Below are positions 8,757-18,246 of a stretch of DNA of 64,000 nucleotides, in pieces (position 1 is the first letter of the stretch; every line of letters starts with the position of its first letter). Position numbers and translations under genes: made by a program. The stretch comes from Streptomyces noursei (GTDB lineage: Bacteria; Actinomycetota; Actinomycetes; Streptomycetales; Streptomycetaceae), in contig NZ_CP070326.1 of NCBI RefSeq assembly GCF_016917755.1, forward strand, positions 7,936,001 to 8,000,000. The letters run 5' to 3'. The notes under the pieces are model-generated. The model was not told where the DNA came from. It did not search any database and saw only the letters and a program-made list of their open reading frames with translations.

Positions 8757-9610
8757 ATGCAAGACATCTACGGTTTTCCCGACATACGCCATGTGCCCCC
8801 GTGCTGCGGGGCATCCTCGCGGAAGACAAGGCCGCGAGGGCGGTGCAGGTCCTGACCCCCGAGGAGGCCACGGCGTTCGCCAACTGGACGCGCGTTTCCG
8901 CCGAGGCCGAGACGCGCTGGCTGGCCGAGCTGTCCGGCGACGACGGCCTCCTCGGCTTCGAACCGCCGGCTCTCCCCGACAGTGCCTGGATCCTGCACGC
9001 CATGTACGAGGACCTGCGGCACCCGGCCACACCGGCCAACGCAGAAACCGCGGCCGGCACGGCAGGCACCGGTGACGGGGACGACGAAGACGAAACGGAC
9101 TGGGCCGTCTCCCCAAGGCCCCACTGGCGGCGCCTGCGCTGGTCCGAGCTGGCCGAACGGGTCGGCGACCCGATCGTCGAGGAAGGCTCCTACCCCGACC
9201 GCTACCAGCTGCACTCATGCCGCACTGGGAGGGAATGGAAGCCGGACAACATCCTGTGGTCGAACGAGGGCAGCCTCGACTGGGAAACCTGGCACCAGCT
9301 GATCGACGCGCTGGTCGAGTACAGCCCGGACGGCCCGGATACCCGCTGCCTGGTCCACTTCTGCCGGAACATGTTCTACTACCACGTCCCCACGGTGCTC
9401 ACCGGCCGCCTGGGTGACGCCCACGCCCTCTACCACCATCCCGACCTGAGGGCCTACAGCCCTTCCAACATCTGGCCTGTGGACCGGACTTGGGCCACCT
9501 ACACCCACTACGACCTCCACGGCACCAAGGTCGCAGGCCCCACCCCGTTGATCGAAGCCCTCCTCGGCACCCCCGGACTCGAAGCCCTCCGCCTCCCCTG
9601 GAAACCCTGA
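8757..9610 (+). CDS. uncharacterised protein, apparent frameshift near start
   Basis: The long frame starts at GTG 8801 and gives 269 residues. It is Trp/His/Asp-rich (HFCRNMFYYHVPTVL, WATYTHYDLHG) with an acidic linker GDGDDEDETDW near residue 90. I recognise no domain, signal peptide or TM. An ATG at 8757 opens MQDIYGFPDIRHVP in another frame. Adding one C to the five-C run at 8796-8800 would give MQDIYGFPDIRHVPPVLRGILAE and so on, a much better start than the GTG, which has no ribosome-binding site. So either a real frameshift truncates translation or a base is missing. Coordinates include the proposed true start. Confidence 0.6.
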
Positions 9611-9658
9611 CCTGTCCGAACGCCGACCCGCCGGACACGCCTGAGGAGGCTCCCCGCC

Positions 9659-10216
9659 ATGCCCGAACCGGATCGTGACCCGCGCCTGGAGTCCCTGCTC
9701 GACCAGCTCCGACCGGGCCCCGTGCGAAGGGTGCGGGTCATCGGGTTCGATGCGGCGGGCGTGCTGGTGGAGCTCGTGGGCGTCGCGCAGGAGCATGCCG
9801 AGTGCGGTCGGATCTCTCGCCATGAAGTGTCGATGCGCCACGTGGCGAACCCGTCGGAACTCTTCGAGGTCGGCCAGGAGATCGACGCCGAGGAGATCGG
9901 GCGGTGGGGCGGGGGCGAGCTTCACCTCTCCGCCAGGGCCTGCGAGATACCGGCCCTGCGGTCCTTCCTCCTCGCGAAGGAACCAGGCCAGGTCGTCGCC
10001 GGTGTTCACGACTTCGGGGCCTTCGTCCACCTCGATGGCGAGCCCGACGGCCTGTGCACCGGCTTCGTCCGGGTGCCGGACCTGACGTGGTCGCGGATCG
10101 ACCATCCCTCGGAGGTCGTCGAAGCGGGCCAACGGATCACCGCTGAAGTGATCACGGCCGAGACGCGTTCGGGACAGGTGACGCTCTCGCTGAAGGGCCG
10201 ACTCGTCAGCGACTGA
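9659..10216 (+). CDS. protein with two S1-like RNA-binding domains
   Basis: A 185-residue protein built from two S1/OB-fold repeats. The first is degenerate (about 23-95: VRVIGFDAAGVLVELVG, then ELFEVGQEIDAEEI and ELHLSARA). The second is classical (about 105-182: GQVVAGVHDFGAFVHLDG, then VVEAGQRITAEVI and SGQVTLSLKG). S1 domains bind single-stranded RNA. Proteins of this small size and layout occur in Streptomyces with unknown function, possibly ribosome-associated. An AGGAGG ribosome site precedes the ATG. The gene follows the unknown protein by about 50 nt and may share its transcript. Confidence 0.8.
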   Translation: MPEPDRDPRLESLLDQLRPGPVRRVRVIGFDAAGVLVELVGVAQEHAECGRISRHEVSMRHVANPSELFEVGQEIDAEEIGRWGGGELHLSARACEIPALRSFLLAKEPGQVVAGVHDFGAFVHLDGEPDGLCTGFVRVPDLTWSRIDHPSEVVEAGQRITAEVITAETRSGQVTLSLKGRLVSD

Positions 10217-10317
10217 AGGGCCAACTCGTCAGCGAGAGCGAGCCGTTCACGGCGCGGACAGCCGGGGTCGATCCGGAGCGCCACGGGGTGGGACTGTGCG
10301 CCGACGACGGCGCGGGT

Positions 10318-10333
10318 GGGGAGGCCCCTCCCC
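10318..10333. terminator. short G/C hairpin after the S1-domain gene
   Basis: A seven-base G-rich arm at 10318-10324 pairs with 10327-10333 around a 2-nt loop, with imperfect pairing continuing outward. It lies about 100 bp after the S1-domain gene and 160 bp before the next start. A modest terminator candidate. Confidence 0.35.
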
Positions 10334-10496
10334 CGCCGACGACCCACGCACGGCAGTGCACCGGCCAGTCGTCCGATCTCTGCAAGCCCGTCGGATCGCC
10401 AGCCTGATCCGCGAGCCCTTTTGAAGGTTCTCCCCCATCTGGCCGTAGCTCTCCGGGAAAAGTCTCAACCGAAGTTTCAACGATACCGTCGAAGGC

Positions 10497-11708
10497 ATGG
10501 CTACCGACATCACAGACACCACCCATGCCGTCGATGCCGCCGCCGTCATGCGGCTGCTCCCGACCCGACCGCGGCTGCTCGCCCTCGGTGAGCCCACCCA
10601 CGGCGAGGACACGCTGCTCGACATCCGCAACGAACTCTTCCGACAGCTCGTCGAGCAGGAGGGCTACCGGACGATCGCCATCGAGAGCGACTGCCTGATG
10701 GGCCTGGTCGTGGACGACTACGTCACCTCGGGCACGGGCACCCTCGACGACGTCATGGAGCGCGGCTTCAGCCACGGGTTCGGCGCGTCCGCGGCCAATC
10801 GCGAGCTCGTGCGGTGGATGCGGGCGTACAACGACGGCCGGCCCGCGTCCGAACAGCTCCGCTTCGCCGGTTTCGACGGCCCGCTGGAGATCACCGGCGC
10901 CGCGAGCCCCCGACAGGCCCTCACCGCACTGCACGACTACCTCGCGGCCCGGGTGGACGCGGACCTGCTTCCCTGCACCGCGGAGACGCTCGACCGCCTG
11001 CTCGGCGCCGACGACCGGTGGACCGATTCCGCGGCGATGATGGACCCGGCCCAGTCGATGGGACAGTCGGCCGAGGCAAGGGAGTTGCGGCTGCTCGCCG
11101 ACGATCTGGTGGCACTGCTCGACGAGCAGGCTCCGCACCTGATCGCGGCGGCCCCGCGGGACGACTGGGACCGCGCGTGCCTGTACGGGCGCACCGCGAC
11201 CGGTCTGCTGCGCTACCACTTCCGGATGGCCGACACCTCACCGATGCGCATGACCCGGCTCTGCGCGCTGCGGGATCTGATGATGGCCCACAACCTCCTG
11301 GCCCTCGCCGCACAGGGCCCGGCACTCCTCCACGCCCACAACTCCCATCTCCAGCGGGAGAAGAGCTCGATGCAGATGTGGCAGGGACCGGTGGAGTGGT
11401 GGAGCGCCGGTGCGTTGGTCAACGCCCGGCTCGGCGACGGGTACGCCTTCATCGCCACGGCCCTCGGCACCATCCGGCACCAGGGCGTGGACACCCCGCC
11501 GCCGGACACCGTCGAAGGGCGCCTGTACGCACTCCCGGAGGACCGCTACATCGTCGACGCCCCCCATCTGGCCGCCGCCCTCGGCGACCCGCGGCCCGCG
11601 CCCCGCGTGTCCCCCTACTTCGGCTACGCCCCGCTTGACCCGTCCCATCTGACCGGAATCGACGGGATCGTGTTCATCAAGGACCTCCCGGGCACGCCGA
11701 AGAGCTAG
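10497..11708 (+). CDS. erythromycin-esterase-like hydrolase
   Basis: A 403-residue member of the erythromycin esterase family. Diagnostic features are LLALGEPTHGEDTLLDIRN near residue 28, containing the family's catalytic His region, followed by FRTIAIES-like GYRTIAIESDC, DDVMERGFSHGF, VRWMRAYN, and the HAHNSHLQRE segment near 283. Known members (EreA/EreB) hydrolyse the macrolide lactone, but most chromosomal homologues have no proven substrate, so resistance should not be assumed. No signal peptide. The ATG at 10497 is preceded by GAAGG only 1-2 nt away, so translation may be weak. A bidirectional hairpin separates it from the convergent LysR gene. Confidence 0.85.
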   Translation: MATDITDTTHAVDAAAVMRLLPTRPRLLALGEPTHGEDTLLDIRNELFRQLVEQEGYRTIAIESDCLMGLVVDDYVTSGTGTLDDVMERGFSHGFGASAANRELVRWMRAYNDGRPASEQLRFAGFDGPLEITGAASPRQALTALHDYLAARVDADLLPCTAETLDRLLGADDRWTDSAAMMDPAQSMGQSAEARELRLLADDLVALLDEQAPHLIAAAPRDDWDRACLYGRTATGLLRYHFRMADTSPMRMTRLCALRDLMMAHNLLALAAQGPALLHAHNSHLQREKSSMQMWQGPVEWWSAGALVNARLGDGYAFIATALGTIRHQGVDTPPPDTVEGRLYALPEDRYIVDAPHLAAALGDPRPAPRVSPYFGYAPLDPSHLTGIDGIVFIKDLPGTPKS

Positions 11709-11730
11709 GGCAGTCCCCAACACCCCCTCC

Positions 11731-11777
11731 GGTCGGGACGCCTCGGATGCGCGGAAGGCATCCGAGGCGTCCCGGCC
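11731..11777. terminator. bidirectional hairpin between convergent genes
   Basis: Arms 11735-11750 and 11758-11773 are perfectly complementary over 16 bp with a 7-nt loop, and pairing extends a few bases outward to 11731 and 11777 with one G:T pair. It lies between the stops of the esterase-like gene and the LysR gene. Confidence 0.8.
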
Positions 11778-11816
11778 TTCGCCTCTTGGCCGGGCCCGCT
11801 GGTGGCGGCGACACGG

Positions 11817-12794
11817 CTAGGTCGTGTCCGGGCTCTCGTGGCCGGTCGTAGCGCCGCGACGGGCGTGCTGCGCCCATGTCGGTACCCAGGTCGGTGTGTC
11901 GGGGCTGTGGGGGCGTACGGCGGCGAGGTAGTCGCGGAGGGCGGCGAGCGTGGGGTGCGGATCGTCGGTGCGCCAGAGCAGGGAGTGCGGATAGACCGGG
12001 GTGGGCTCGCGCATGGGAATGCGCCGTAGGTCCTGGCCGACGGGCCAGACAAGCGGAGTCCGTTCGCCGAAGAAGGTGCCCAACGAGTCGGAGGCGGCGA
12101 TGGCCTCAAGGAGTGCCTCGACGCCGAAGTTGGGGCCGATGGTGTCGATGGTGACGCCGAAGGTGTCGGCGAACGCGTCGTAGTAGGCGGCCCATTCGGT
12201 GCCCGGGACGTTGCCCGGCATCCAGATGCGCTGTCCGGCGAGTTGGCCGGGGGTGACGGCACTGGCGTTGGCGAGGGGGTGTGCCGGGCCGACGCACAAC
12301 TGCAGGGCCTCGTCGAAGACCGGGACGCTCTCGATGCCCTCGGGAAGCTGGCCGCCCGGCATGGTGACGGCGCGGAAGGTGACGTCGATGGTGCCTGCCT
12401 GGAGGGCCGCGATGGCTCGATCGACGTCGAAGAGGGTCACCACGTCGAGCTCCCGCTCGGGGTTCGCGCGGTGGAACTCCCGCAGCAGCCCGGCCGGGCC
12501 GACCCGGCGGCCGATGACGTCGACGCGCAAGGCCCGGCTTCCCGGGCGCACGGATGCGGCCGCGCGCTCTTCGGCCCGCAGCAGGGCGCGGGCGTGCGGA
12601 AGGAACGCCTGGCCGTCGATGGTGAGGCCGACACCGCGCGCGGTGCGGTCGAAGAGTCGCACGCCGAGCTCCTGCTCCAGCGTGGCGATGCGCTTGGAGA
12701 CGGCCTGCTGGGTGAGTGAGAGGTCGGCGGCGGTCTTCTGGAACTGGCCGGTGTCCGCGACCGCGACGAAGGTACGCACAGCGTTGAGGTCCAC
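11817..12794 (-). CDS. LysR-family transcriptional regulator
   Basis: A 325-residue regulator. The winged HTH is at residues 1-60 (MDLNAVRTFVAVADTGQFQK, LTQQAVSKRIATLEQELGVR, LFDRTARGVGLT), followed by a periplasmic-binding-protein-like effector domain from about 88 (ALRVDVIGRR) to 310. It carries a roughly 30-residue Thr/His-rich tail beyond the usual LysR length. LysR proteins usually control the divergent neighbour. Here that neighbour is the DnaE-type gene 308 bp away, which would be an unusual target, so its regulon is unclear. Confidence 0.9.
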   Translation of the reverse strand: MDLNAVRTFVAVADTGQFQKTAADLSLTQQAVSKRIATLEQELGVRLFDRTARGVGLTIDGQAFLPHARALLRAEERAAASVRPGSRALRVDVIGRRVGPAGLLREFHRANPERELDVVTLFDVDRAIAALQAGTIDVTFRAVTMPGGQLPEGIESVPVFDEALQLCVGPAHPLANASAVTPGQLAGQRIWMPGNVPGTEWAAYYDAFADTFGVTIDTIGPNFGVEALLEAIAASDSLGTFFGERTPLVWPVGQDLRRIPMREPTPVYPHSLLWRTDDPHPTLAALRDYLAAVRPHSPDTPTWVPTWAQHARRGATTGHESPDTT

Positions 12795-13102
12795 GCGAAG
12801 CAGCCTACTGGTACAAGGAATGGTTGGGGCTCGCCGGCTTTCCGGTTGTTTGATCCGCTGATTCGAGCTGACTTAGATGACCTGGGTCAACGGATGGTTG
12901 TCCTTGCCGAGGCGCGAGCGGGTGCGGCAGCTGCTTGCCGGCGCCCGGCCACACAGCTGCTCTCCCCCATGGGCGCAGGCCCGTGCCGGCCCGCAGCGTC
13001 CGCACCGGGTCAGCCCCGGCCCTCGGCGAGGCCACCCTCGCGGCACCACCGCCCCGGTGGGGCCCCCGCCCTGTCAGTTCCGTCATTGGAGGTGGCACAC
13101 CC
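12795..13102. other. intergenic region between LysR and dnaE genes
   Basis: About 308 bases between divergent genes. The sequence just upstream of the LysR start (12795-12890) is comparatively A/T-rich and is the best place for a LysR operator and promoter. An upstream extension of the polymerase frame through this stretch is Pro/Arg-rich and unlike protein. The GGAGGTGG ribosome site at 13088-13095 belongs to the polymerase gene. Confidence 0.5.
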
Positions 13103-16100
13103 GTGCCCGATTCCTTTGTGCACCTGCACAACCACACCGAGTACTCGATGCTGGACGGCGCCCAGAAGCTGCGGCCGATGTTCGGGGAAGTGGCGCGACA
13201 GGGGATGCCCGCGATCGCCATGAGCGACCACGGGAACATGTTCGGGGCCTATGAGTTCGCGCAGGTCGCGAAGGACTTCGACGGCATCAGGCCGATCATC
13301 GGGATCGAGGCGTATGTGGCGCCCTCGTCCCGGTTCGCCCGCAAGCGGGAGTTCTGGGGCCCGGGCGGGCGCCGCGCCGTGGGCGACGACGGCGAGGGCT
13401 CCAAGGACGTCTCCGGCGGCGGACGTTTCACGCACATGACCATGTGGGCGCGGACCGCGCGGGGCCTGCGGAACCTGTTCTGGCTCGGCACACAGGCCAG
13501 CTACCAGGGGCAGTTCCCGGCGGGCAAGCCGCGGATGGACCGTGAGCTGATCGCCGAGCGGCCGGAGGGCATCATCGCCACGACCGGCTGCCCCTCCGGG
13601 GAGATCCAGACCCGGCTGCGGCTGGAGCAGTACGCCGAGGCGAGGGCCGCCGCCGCGGCCTACCAGGACATCTTCGGCCGGGAGAACTACTTCCTGGAGC
13701 TGATGGACCACGGCCTGGCCATCGAGCGGGACGTCCGCGACGGACTGCTGCGCCTGGCCCGGGAGTTGGACATCCCGCTGCTGGCCACCAACGACGCGCA
13801 CTACGTCACCGAGGACCAGGCCGACGCCCACGACAACCTGCTGTGCATCGGCGTCGGCAAGAACAAGGACGCCCCGGGCCGCTTCCGCTTCAACGGCTCC
13901 GGCTACTACCTCAAGTCGCCCGCGCAGATGCGCGCCCTCTTCGCCGAGCTGCCGCAGGCGTGTGACAACACGCTGTTGATCGCCGAGCGGATCGAGCCGT
14001 ACGGCGACGTCTTCGACCACGTCGACGAGATGCCCCAGTATCCGGACGTGCCCGACGGGGAGACCCAGGAGTCGTGGTTGCGCAAGGAGGTGCTCAAGGG
14101 CCTGGCGGCCCGCTACGGCGCCCCGGTCCCGCAGCACGTCCTGGACCGCTTCGAGACCGAGATGGCGGTCATCGGCCCGATGGGCTTCAGCCCCTACTTC
14201 CTGGTGGTGGCGGACATCTGCCGGTTCGCCCGCGACAGCAGGATCCCCCTCGGGCCGGGGCGCGGCTCGGCCACCGGATCCATCGTCGCCTACGCCACGC
14301 GCATCACCGAGCTGTGCCCGTTGGAGCACGGCCTGCTGTTCGAACGGTTCCTCAACCCCGAACGCATCAACCCCCCGGACGTCGACCTCGACTTCGACGA
14401 CCGCCAGCGCGACCGCATGGTCCGCTACGTCATCGAGAAGTACGGCGACGAGTACACGGCCCTGGTGAACACCTTCGGCAAGATCAAGGCCAAGAACGCG
14501 ATCAAGGACTCCTCGCGCATCCTGGGCTACCCGTACGCGCACGGCGAGCGGATCACCAAGGCGCTGCCGCCCGACCAGAACGGCAAGTCCGCCCCGCTCG
14601 GCGCGATCTTCGACCCGTCCCACCCCCGGTATGCGGAGGCCGCCGAGATCCGGCAGATGTACGAGCGCGAGCCGGACGTGCAGCGGGTGATCGACACCGC
14701 GCGCGGGGTGGAGGGCCTCACCCGCGGCACCGGGGTGCACGCCGCCGCGGTGATCCTGTCCAAGACCAGGCTCACCGACCGCATCCCCCTGCACATGCGG
14801 GCCGCCGACGGCGCGCGGATCACCGGATTCGACTACCCGTCGTGCGAGGCGATGGGCCTGATCAAGATGGACTTCCTCGGGCTGCGCAACCTGGGCGTGA
14901 TCGACCACGCCATCGAGAACATCCGCGCCAACCGCGGCATCCGCCTGGCCACCGTGGCCCCCGACACGCCGGACACGTCCGACGTCGTCATCCCCCTCGA
15001 CGACGCCAGGACCTACCGCCTGCTGGCCGAGGCCAACACCCTGGGCGTCTTCCAACTGGACAGCGGCGGCATGCGCGCCCTGCTCAAGCTGATGGAGCCC
15101 ACCCGGTTCGAGGACATCGCCGCGGCCAACGCCCTGTACCGACCCGGCCCGATGGCCGCCAACGCCCACACCAACTACGCACTGCGCCAGAACGGCAAAC
15201 AGGACCCCACCCCGATCCACCCGGAACTCCGGCAGGCGCTGGACCCGATCCTCGGCTCCACCCACCATCTGCTCGTCTATCAGGAGCAGATCATGGCCAT
15301 CGCCCGCCAGTTGGCCGGCTACACCCTGGGCGGCGCCGACATGCTGCGCCGCGCGATGGGAAAGAAGAAACCGGAGGTCCTGGCCGCCGAGTGGGAGAGG
15401 TTCCAGACCGGTATGCAGGCCAACGGTTACTCCGACGAGGCGATCAAGGCCCTGTGGGACGTGATGCTGCCGTTCTCCGGCTACGCCTTCAACAAGTCCC
15501 ACACCGCCGGCTACGGCCTGGTCTCGTACTGGACCGCCTACCTCAAGGCCAACTACCCGGCCGAGTTCATGGCCGCCCTGCTCACCTCGGTCGGCGACGA
15601 CAAGGACAAGGCCGCTCTCTACCTTGCCGATGCCCGTCGCAACCGCGTCCGCGTCCTGCCGCCCGACGTCAACGCCTCGACCACCGAGTTCACCGCCGTC
15701 GGCGACGACGTCCGGTTCGGGCTGCGTTCCGTGCGCAATGTCGGCGACAGCGTCATCGAGGCCGTCGTCGACGCCCGGCGCCACAAGGGGCGCTTCACGT
15801 CGTTCGCCGACTTCCTGCACAAGGTCGAGCTGCCCGCCCTCAACAAACGGGCCGTCGAATCCCTGATCAAGGCGGGAGCCTTCGACTCCCTGGGCCACAC
15901 CCGCAAGGGCCTCACCGCCGCGCACGAGGCCGCCATCGACGCGGTCATCCCGGTGAAGAAGGCCGCCGGCTTCGGCCAGCACGACCTCTTCGCCGATCTC
16001 GCCACCGCGGACGACGCCCCGCCCGCCTTCGGCCTCGACCTCCCCCTCGACGACACCGAGTGGCCACGCCGGCAACTGCTCTCCACCGAACGGGAGATGC

Positions 16101-16699
16101 TGGGCCTCTACGTCTCCGCGCACCCCCTGGACGGCGCCGAACACCTCCTCGCCGCCGCCCGCGACTGCTCCGTCGCCGACCTCCTCGCCTCCGGCCGCAC
16201 CACCGGGGAGGTGCGGCTGAGCGGCCTGATCGCCAATCTCCAGCACAAGGTGACCAAGAAGGGCAGTCCCTGGGCGATCATCACCCTCGCCGACCGCGAC
16301 GCCAGCCTCGACGTCCTCCTCTTCCCCGCCGTCTACCAACTCGTCCAGCCCGCACTGGCCGAGGACAACGTCATCACCGTCCGGGGCCGGATCGAGGACC
16401 GCGACGGCGCCCTGAACCTCCACGGCAAGGAGCTCGGTGTGCTCGATGTCTCCGCGGCCGAACACGGCGGCAGGCCGCCGGTCCGTCTCGCTCTCCCCGC
16501 CCACCGGATCACCACCCGGTCCGTCGCCGAACTCACCCGGATCCTCATCGCACACCCCGGTGACACACCGGTCCACCTCAGCGTCCGCACCACTCGAAGG
16601 ACCACCGTCTACGCCCTGCGGGCCACCGTGAACGCCGCCACCATCGCCTCCGACATCAAGGGCACGTTCGGCGCCGAAGCCTGGGCGGGCCTGGCATGA
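13103..16699 (+). CDS. dnaE: DNA polymerase III alpha subunit (DnaE type)
   Basis: A 1198-residue C-family polymerase. Residues 6-20 (VHLHNHTEYSMLDG) open the PHP domain. The palm has GPGRGSATGSIVAY and the catalytic acidic motif PPDVDLDFDD near 423-432. The fingers follow (LGVFQLDSGGMRALL, GGADMLRRAMGKKK, AFNKSHTAGYG), then helix-hairpin-helix segments and a C-terminal OB fold (VRLSGLIANLQHKVTKKG). Start is GTG 13103, 7 nt after GGAGGTGG. The layout is that of DnaE1 and not the shorter error-prone ImuC/DnaE2 type, with no imuA/imuB nearby, so it may be a second DnaE copy. Its stop overlaps the next start by 4 nt. Confidence 0.92.
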   Translation: MPDSFVHLHNHTEYSMLDGAQKLRPMFGEVARQGMPAIAMSDHGNMFGAYEFAQVAKDFDGIRPIIGIEAYVAPSSRFARKREFWGPGGRRAVGDDGEGSKDVSGGGRFTHMTMWARTARGLRNLFWLGTQASYQGQFPAGKPRMDRELIAERPEGIIATTGCPSGEIQTRLRLEQYAEARAAAAAYQDIFGRENYFLELMDHGLAIERDVRDGLLRLARELDIPLLATNDAHYVTEDQADAHDNLLCIGVGKNKDAPGRFRFNGSGYYLKSPAQMRALFAELPQACDNTLLIAERIEPYGDVFDHVDEMPQYPDVPDGETQESWLRKEVLKGLAARYGAPVPQHVLDRFETEMAVIGPMGFSPYFLVVADICRFARDSRIPLGPGRGSATGSIVAYATRITELCPLEHGLLFERFLNPERINPPDVDLDFDDRQRDRMVRYVIEKYGDEYTALVNTFGKIKAKNAIKDSSRILGYPYAHGERITKALPPDQNGKSAPLGAIFDPSHPRYAEAAEIRQMYEREPDVQRVIDTARGVEGLTRGTGVHAAAVILSKTRLTDRIPLHMRAADGARITGFDYPSCEAMGLIKMDFLGLRNLGVIDHAIENIRANRGIRLATVAPDTPDTSDVVIPLDDARTYRLLAEANTLGVFQLDSGGMRALLKLMEPTRFEDIAAANALYRPGPMAANAHTNYALRQNGKQDPTPIHPELRQALDPILGSTHHLLVYQEQIMAIARQLAGYTLGGADMLRRAMGKKKPEVLAAEWERFQTGMQANGYSDEAIKALWDVMLPFSGYAFNKSHTAGYGLVSYWTAYLKANYPAEFMAALLTSVGDDKDKAALYLADARRNRVRVLPPDVNASTTEFTAVGDDVRFGLRSVRNVGDSVIEAVVDARRHKGRFTSFADFLHKVELPALNKRAVESLIKAGAFDSLGHTRKGLTAAHEAAIDAVIPVKKAAGFGQHDLFADLATADDAPPAFGLDLPLDDTEWPRRQLLSTEREMLGLYVSAHPLDGAEHLLAAARDCSVADLLASGRTTGEVRLSGLIANLQHKVTKKGSPWAIITLADRDASLDVLLFPAVYQLVQPALAEDNVITVRGRIEDRDGALNLHGKELGVLDVSAAEHGGRPPVRLALPAHRITTRSVAELTRILIAHPGDTPVHLSVRTTRRTTVYALRATVNAATIASDIKGTFGAEAWAGLA

Positions 16700-17055
16700 C
16701 CTCCACCACCGGCCATGTGCACCTCGTCGACGTGCGGACCGCCGCACTCCCGCCCTGCCAACGCTGCGGAGCGGCAGTGCTCCTGAGCGCCCGCTATCGG
16801 CACTGCTGGGAGAACCGGGCCGGAGCCGCCGTCACCGGCTTCAAGGAGACCGCCCTCTGTCCCACCTGCGACGCGGACGATCCGGCCGCGGCCGGTCTCC
16901 TCGCGCTGCTGGGGCAGGTCCGTCACCTCGACACCGCACACCTCACGGCCCTCGGCGAGCTCGTCCCCACCTGGCTGGAGGCGATCCGCCAGCGGACGCC
17001 GGACCCGGCCGAACTGGCCGCCGAGGAAGCCCTGTGGAGAGCCGGCGAACTCTGA
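16696..17055 (+). CDS. small Cys-rich protein coupled to dnaE
   Basis: A 119-residue protein with two CxxC-like pairs, PPCQRCGA near 20 and LCPTCDAD near 55, suggesting one zinc-ribbon site. Between them is SARYRHCWENRAGAAV, and a Leu-rich helical half follows. It resembles a Streptomyces family that I recall as DUF6300, but that name is not certain. The ATG overlaps the polymerase stop (ATGA), so it is co-translated with the DnaE-type subunit. A role as accessory or regulator of that polymerase is an inference from context only. Confidence 0.7.
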   Translation: MTSTTGHVHLVDVRTAALPPCQRCGAAVLLSARYRHCWENRAGAAVTGFKETALCPTCDADDPAAAGLLALLGQVRHLDTAHLTALGELVPTWLEAIRQRTPDPAELAAEEALWRAGEL

Positions 17056-17171
17056 ACCGTCCACGGCGCGGTGGCGACCCGTCATGACGGGCGCGGATGC
17101 GCGCGCCTCGCCACCGCCACCATCACCGTGACCGCACCGTCGCATCGCCGACGCCGCTCATCCGGCGCCGC

Positions 17172-18053
17172 TCAGCAGGGGGCCGACTCGACCGTGAGCG
17201 CGGCGAGTTCCCCGAGGACGCGGGCCGCCGGCGCCGGGTCGATCAGCCACTTCAGGTGGCTGCCTTCGAGGGTGCGGACGTCGTAGGGGTTGTCCGGCGT
17301 CAGGGCGTTGCCCTCGCGGATCAGCCGGTCCTGGAGGGCGAGCGGCAGGCTCGCGTCGTCGGCCAGGCGCACGAAGGTCTTGGGGATGCGGCCCCAGGTC
17401 GCGGCCTGCGCCCGGTCGGCGGAGGTGCCGACGTCCAGATTCTCGTCGGGCTGGAAGGTGTTCAGGAAGGTCAGGAGCTCCTCGTCGGTGCCATCGGCGA
17501 GGAAGGCCGCCTTGAACCCCGCGAGGGCGTCGCGGTCCGCGGTGCGGAAGTTGACGCGGAGCAGGCCGAGTTCGGCCGGGTTGCCGGCCAAGGCCAGGGC
17601 CAGCGAAGCCGCGTCGACGGTGGCCATCTCCGGCTCGGCGTAGTAGTCGTTGGCATCCAGGTCGACCGGGCACCAGGCGGAGACGTAGACGATGCGGTCG
17701 ATCAGGTCCGGCCGTGCGTTGGCCGCAGCGGTCGCGGTGATACCGCCGCGACTGTGCGAGACCAGGATCACCGGCCCGTTCTCCTTGGCCCGTTCCAGGA
17801 TCCCGATCAGATGCCTGGCGTTGTCGGCGAGCGTGACGCCCTGGAGCGAACCGGGCGCCGCGCCGAGACCTTCGAGATCCTGGGGTGCCTGGTAGGCGTG
17901 CGAGTAGGTCGCCCCGAAACCGTGGCCGGGCAGGTCGACGGCGACCGACCGGTGCCCGAGAAGGCCGAGTTCGGCCTGGAGCGGCGCGAAGGAGAAGGAG
18001 TTCGCGAAGGCTCCATGAACGAGTACGAACGTCGGTTGCATCTGTCTGCTCAC
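17172..18053 (-). CDS. alpha/beta-hydrolase family protein
   Basis: A 293-residue serine hydrolase. It shows the oxyanion strand FVLVHGAFANSFSF, the nucleophile elbow VSHSRGG (GxSxG variant, here HSRGG), the strand IVYVSAWCPVD and a C-terminal GSHLKWLIDP with the catalytic His. The closest known types are the hydroxynitrile-lyase/methylesterase-like hydrolases. No signal peptide. GTG 18053 is chosen because AGGAAG lies 6 nt upstream; an ATG at 18041 is the alternative and loses four residues. Confidence 0.85.
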   Translation of the reverse strand: MSRQMQPTFVLVHGAFANSFSFAPLQAELGLLGHRSVAVDLPGHGFGATYSHAYQAPQDLEGLGAAPGSLQGVTLADNARHLIGILERAKENGPVILVSHSRGGITATAAANARPDLIDRIVYVSAWCPVDLDANDYYAEPEMATVDAASLALALAGNPAELGLLRVNFRTADRDALAGFKAAFLADGTDEELLTFLNTFQPDENLDVGTSADRAQAATWGRIPKTFVRLADDASLPLALQDRLIREGNALTPDNPYDVRTLEGSHLKWLIDPAPAARVLGELAALTVESAPC

Positions 18054-18246
18054 TCTTCGCTTCCTGAGCTGGGACGGTATCCGGCGGATCACCCTACTCG
18101 GCGAAGATCATCGGCACTAGCGACATAAGGCGGCCCGGGGACTGTCCGACTGACCCACCGGGCCGACTCTGGGGTCGGCCCCAGGCTGAGACCGCTGACG
18201 GTGCCTGCTGGTCGTCAGGCCGTCCGCAACAGACGCCCTGCAGGGC

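Noticed and set aside
10497..11708. Calling the esterase a macrolide-resistance gene.
   Set aside because: Most chromosomal members of this family have no proven macrolide activity and there is no resistance context.
12935..13102. An N-terminal extension of the DnaE protein.
   Set aside because: The extra 56 residues are Pro/Arg-rich, while GTG 13103 has a strong ribosome site and begins exactly at the PHP domain.
13010..16747. A 1245-codon open frame antisense to the DnaE gene.
   Set aside because: Its composition is Gly/Val/Asp-rich without domains and it mirrors the codon bias of the polymerase gene. A typical high-GC shadow frame.
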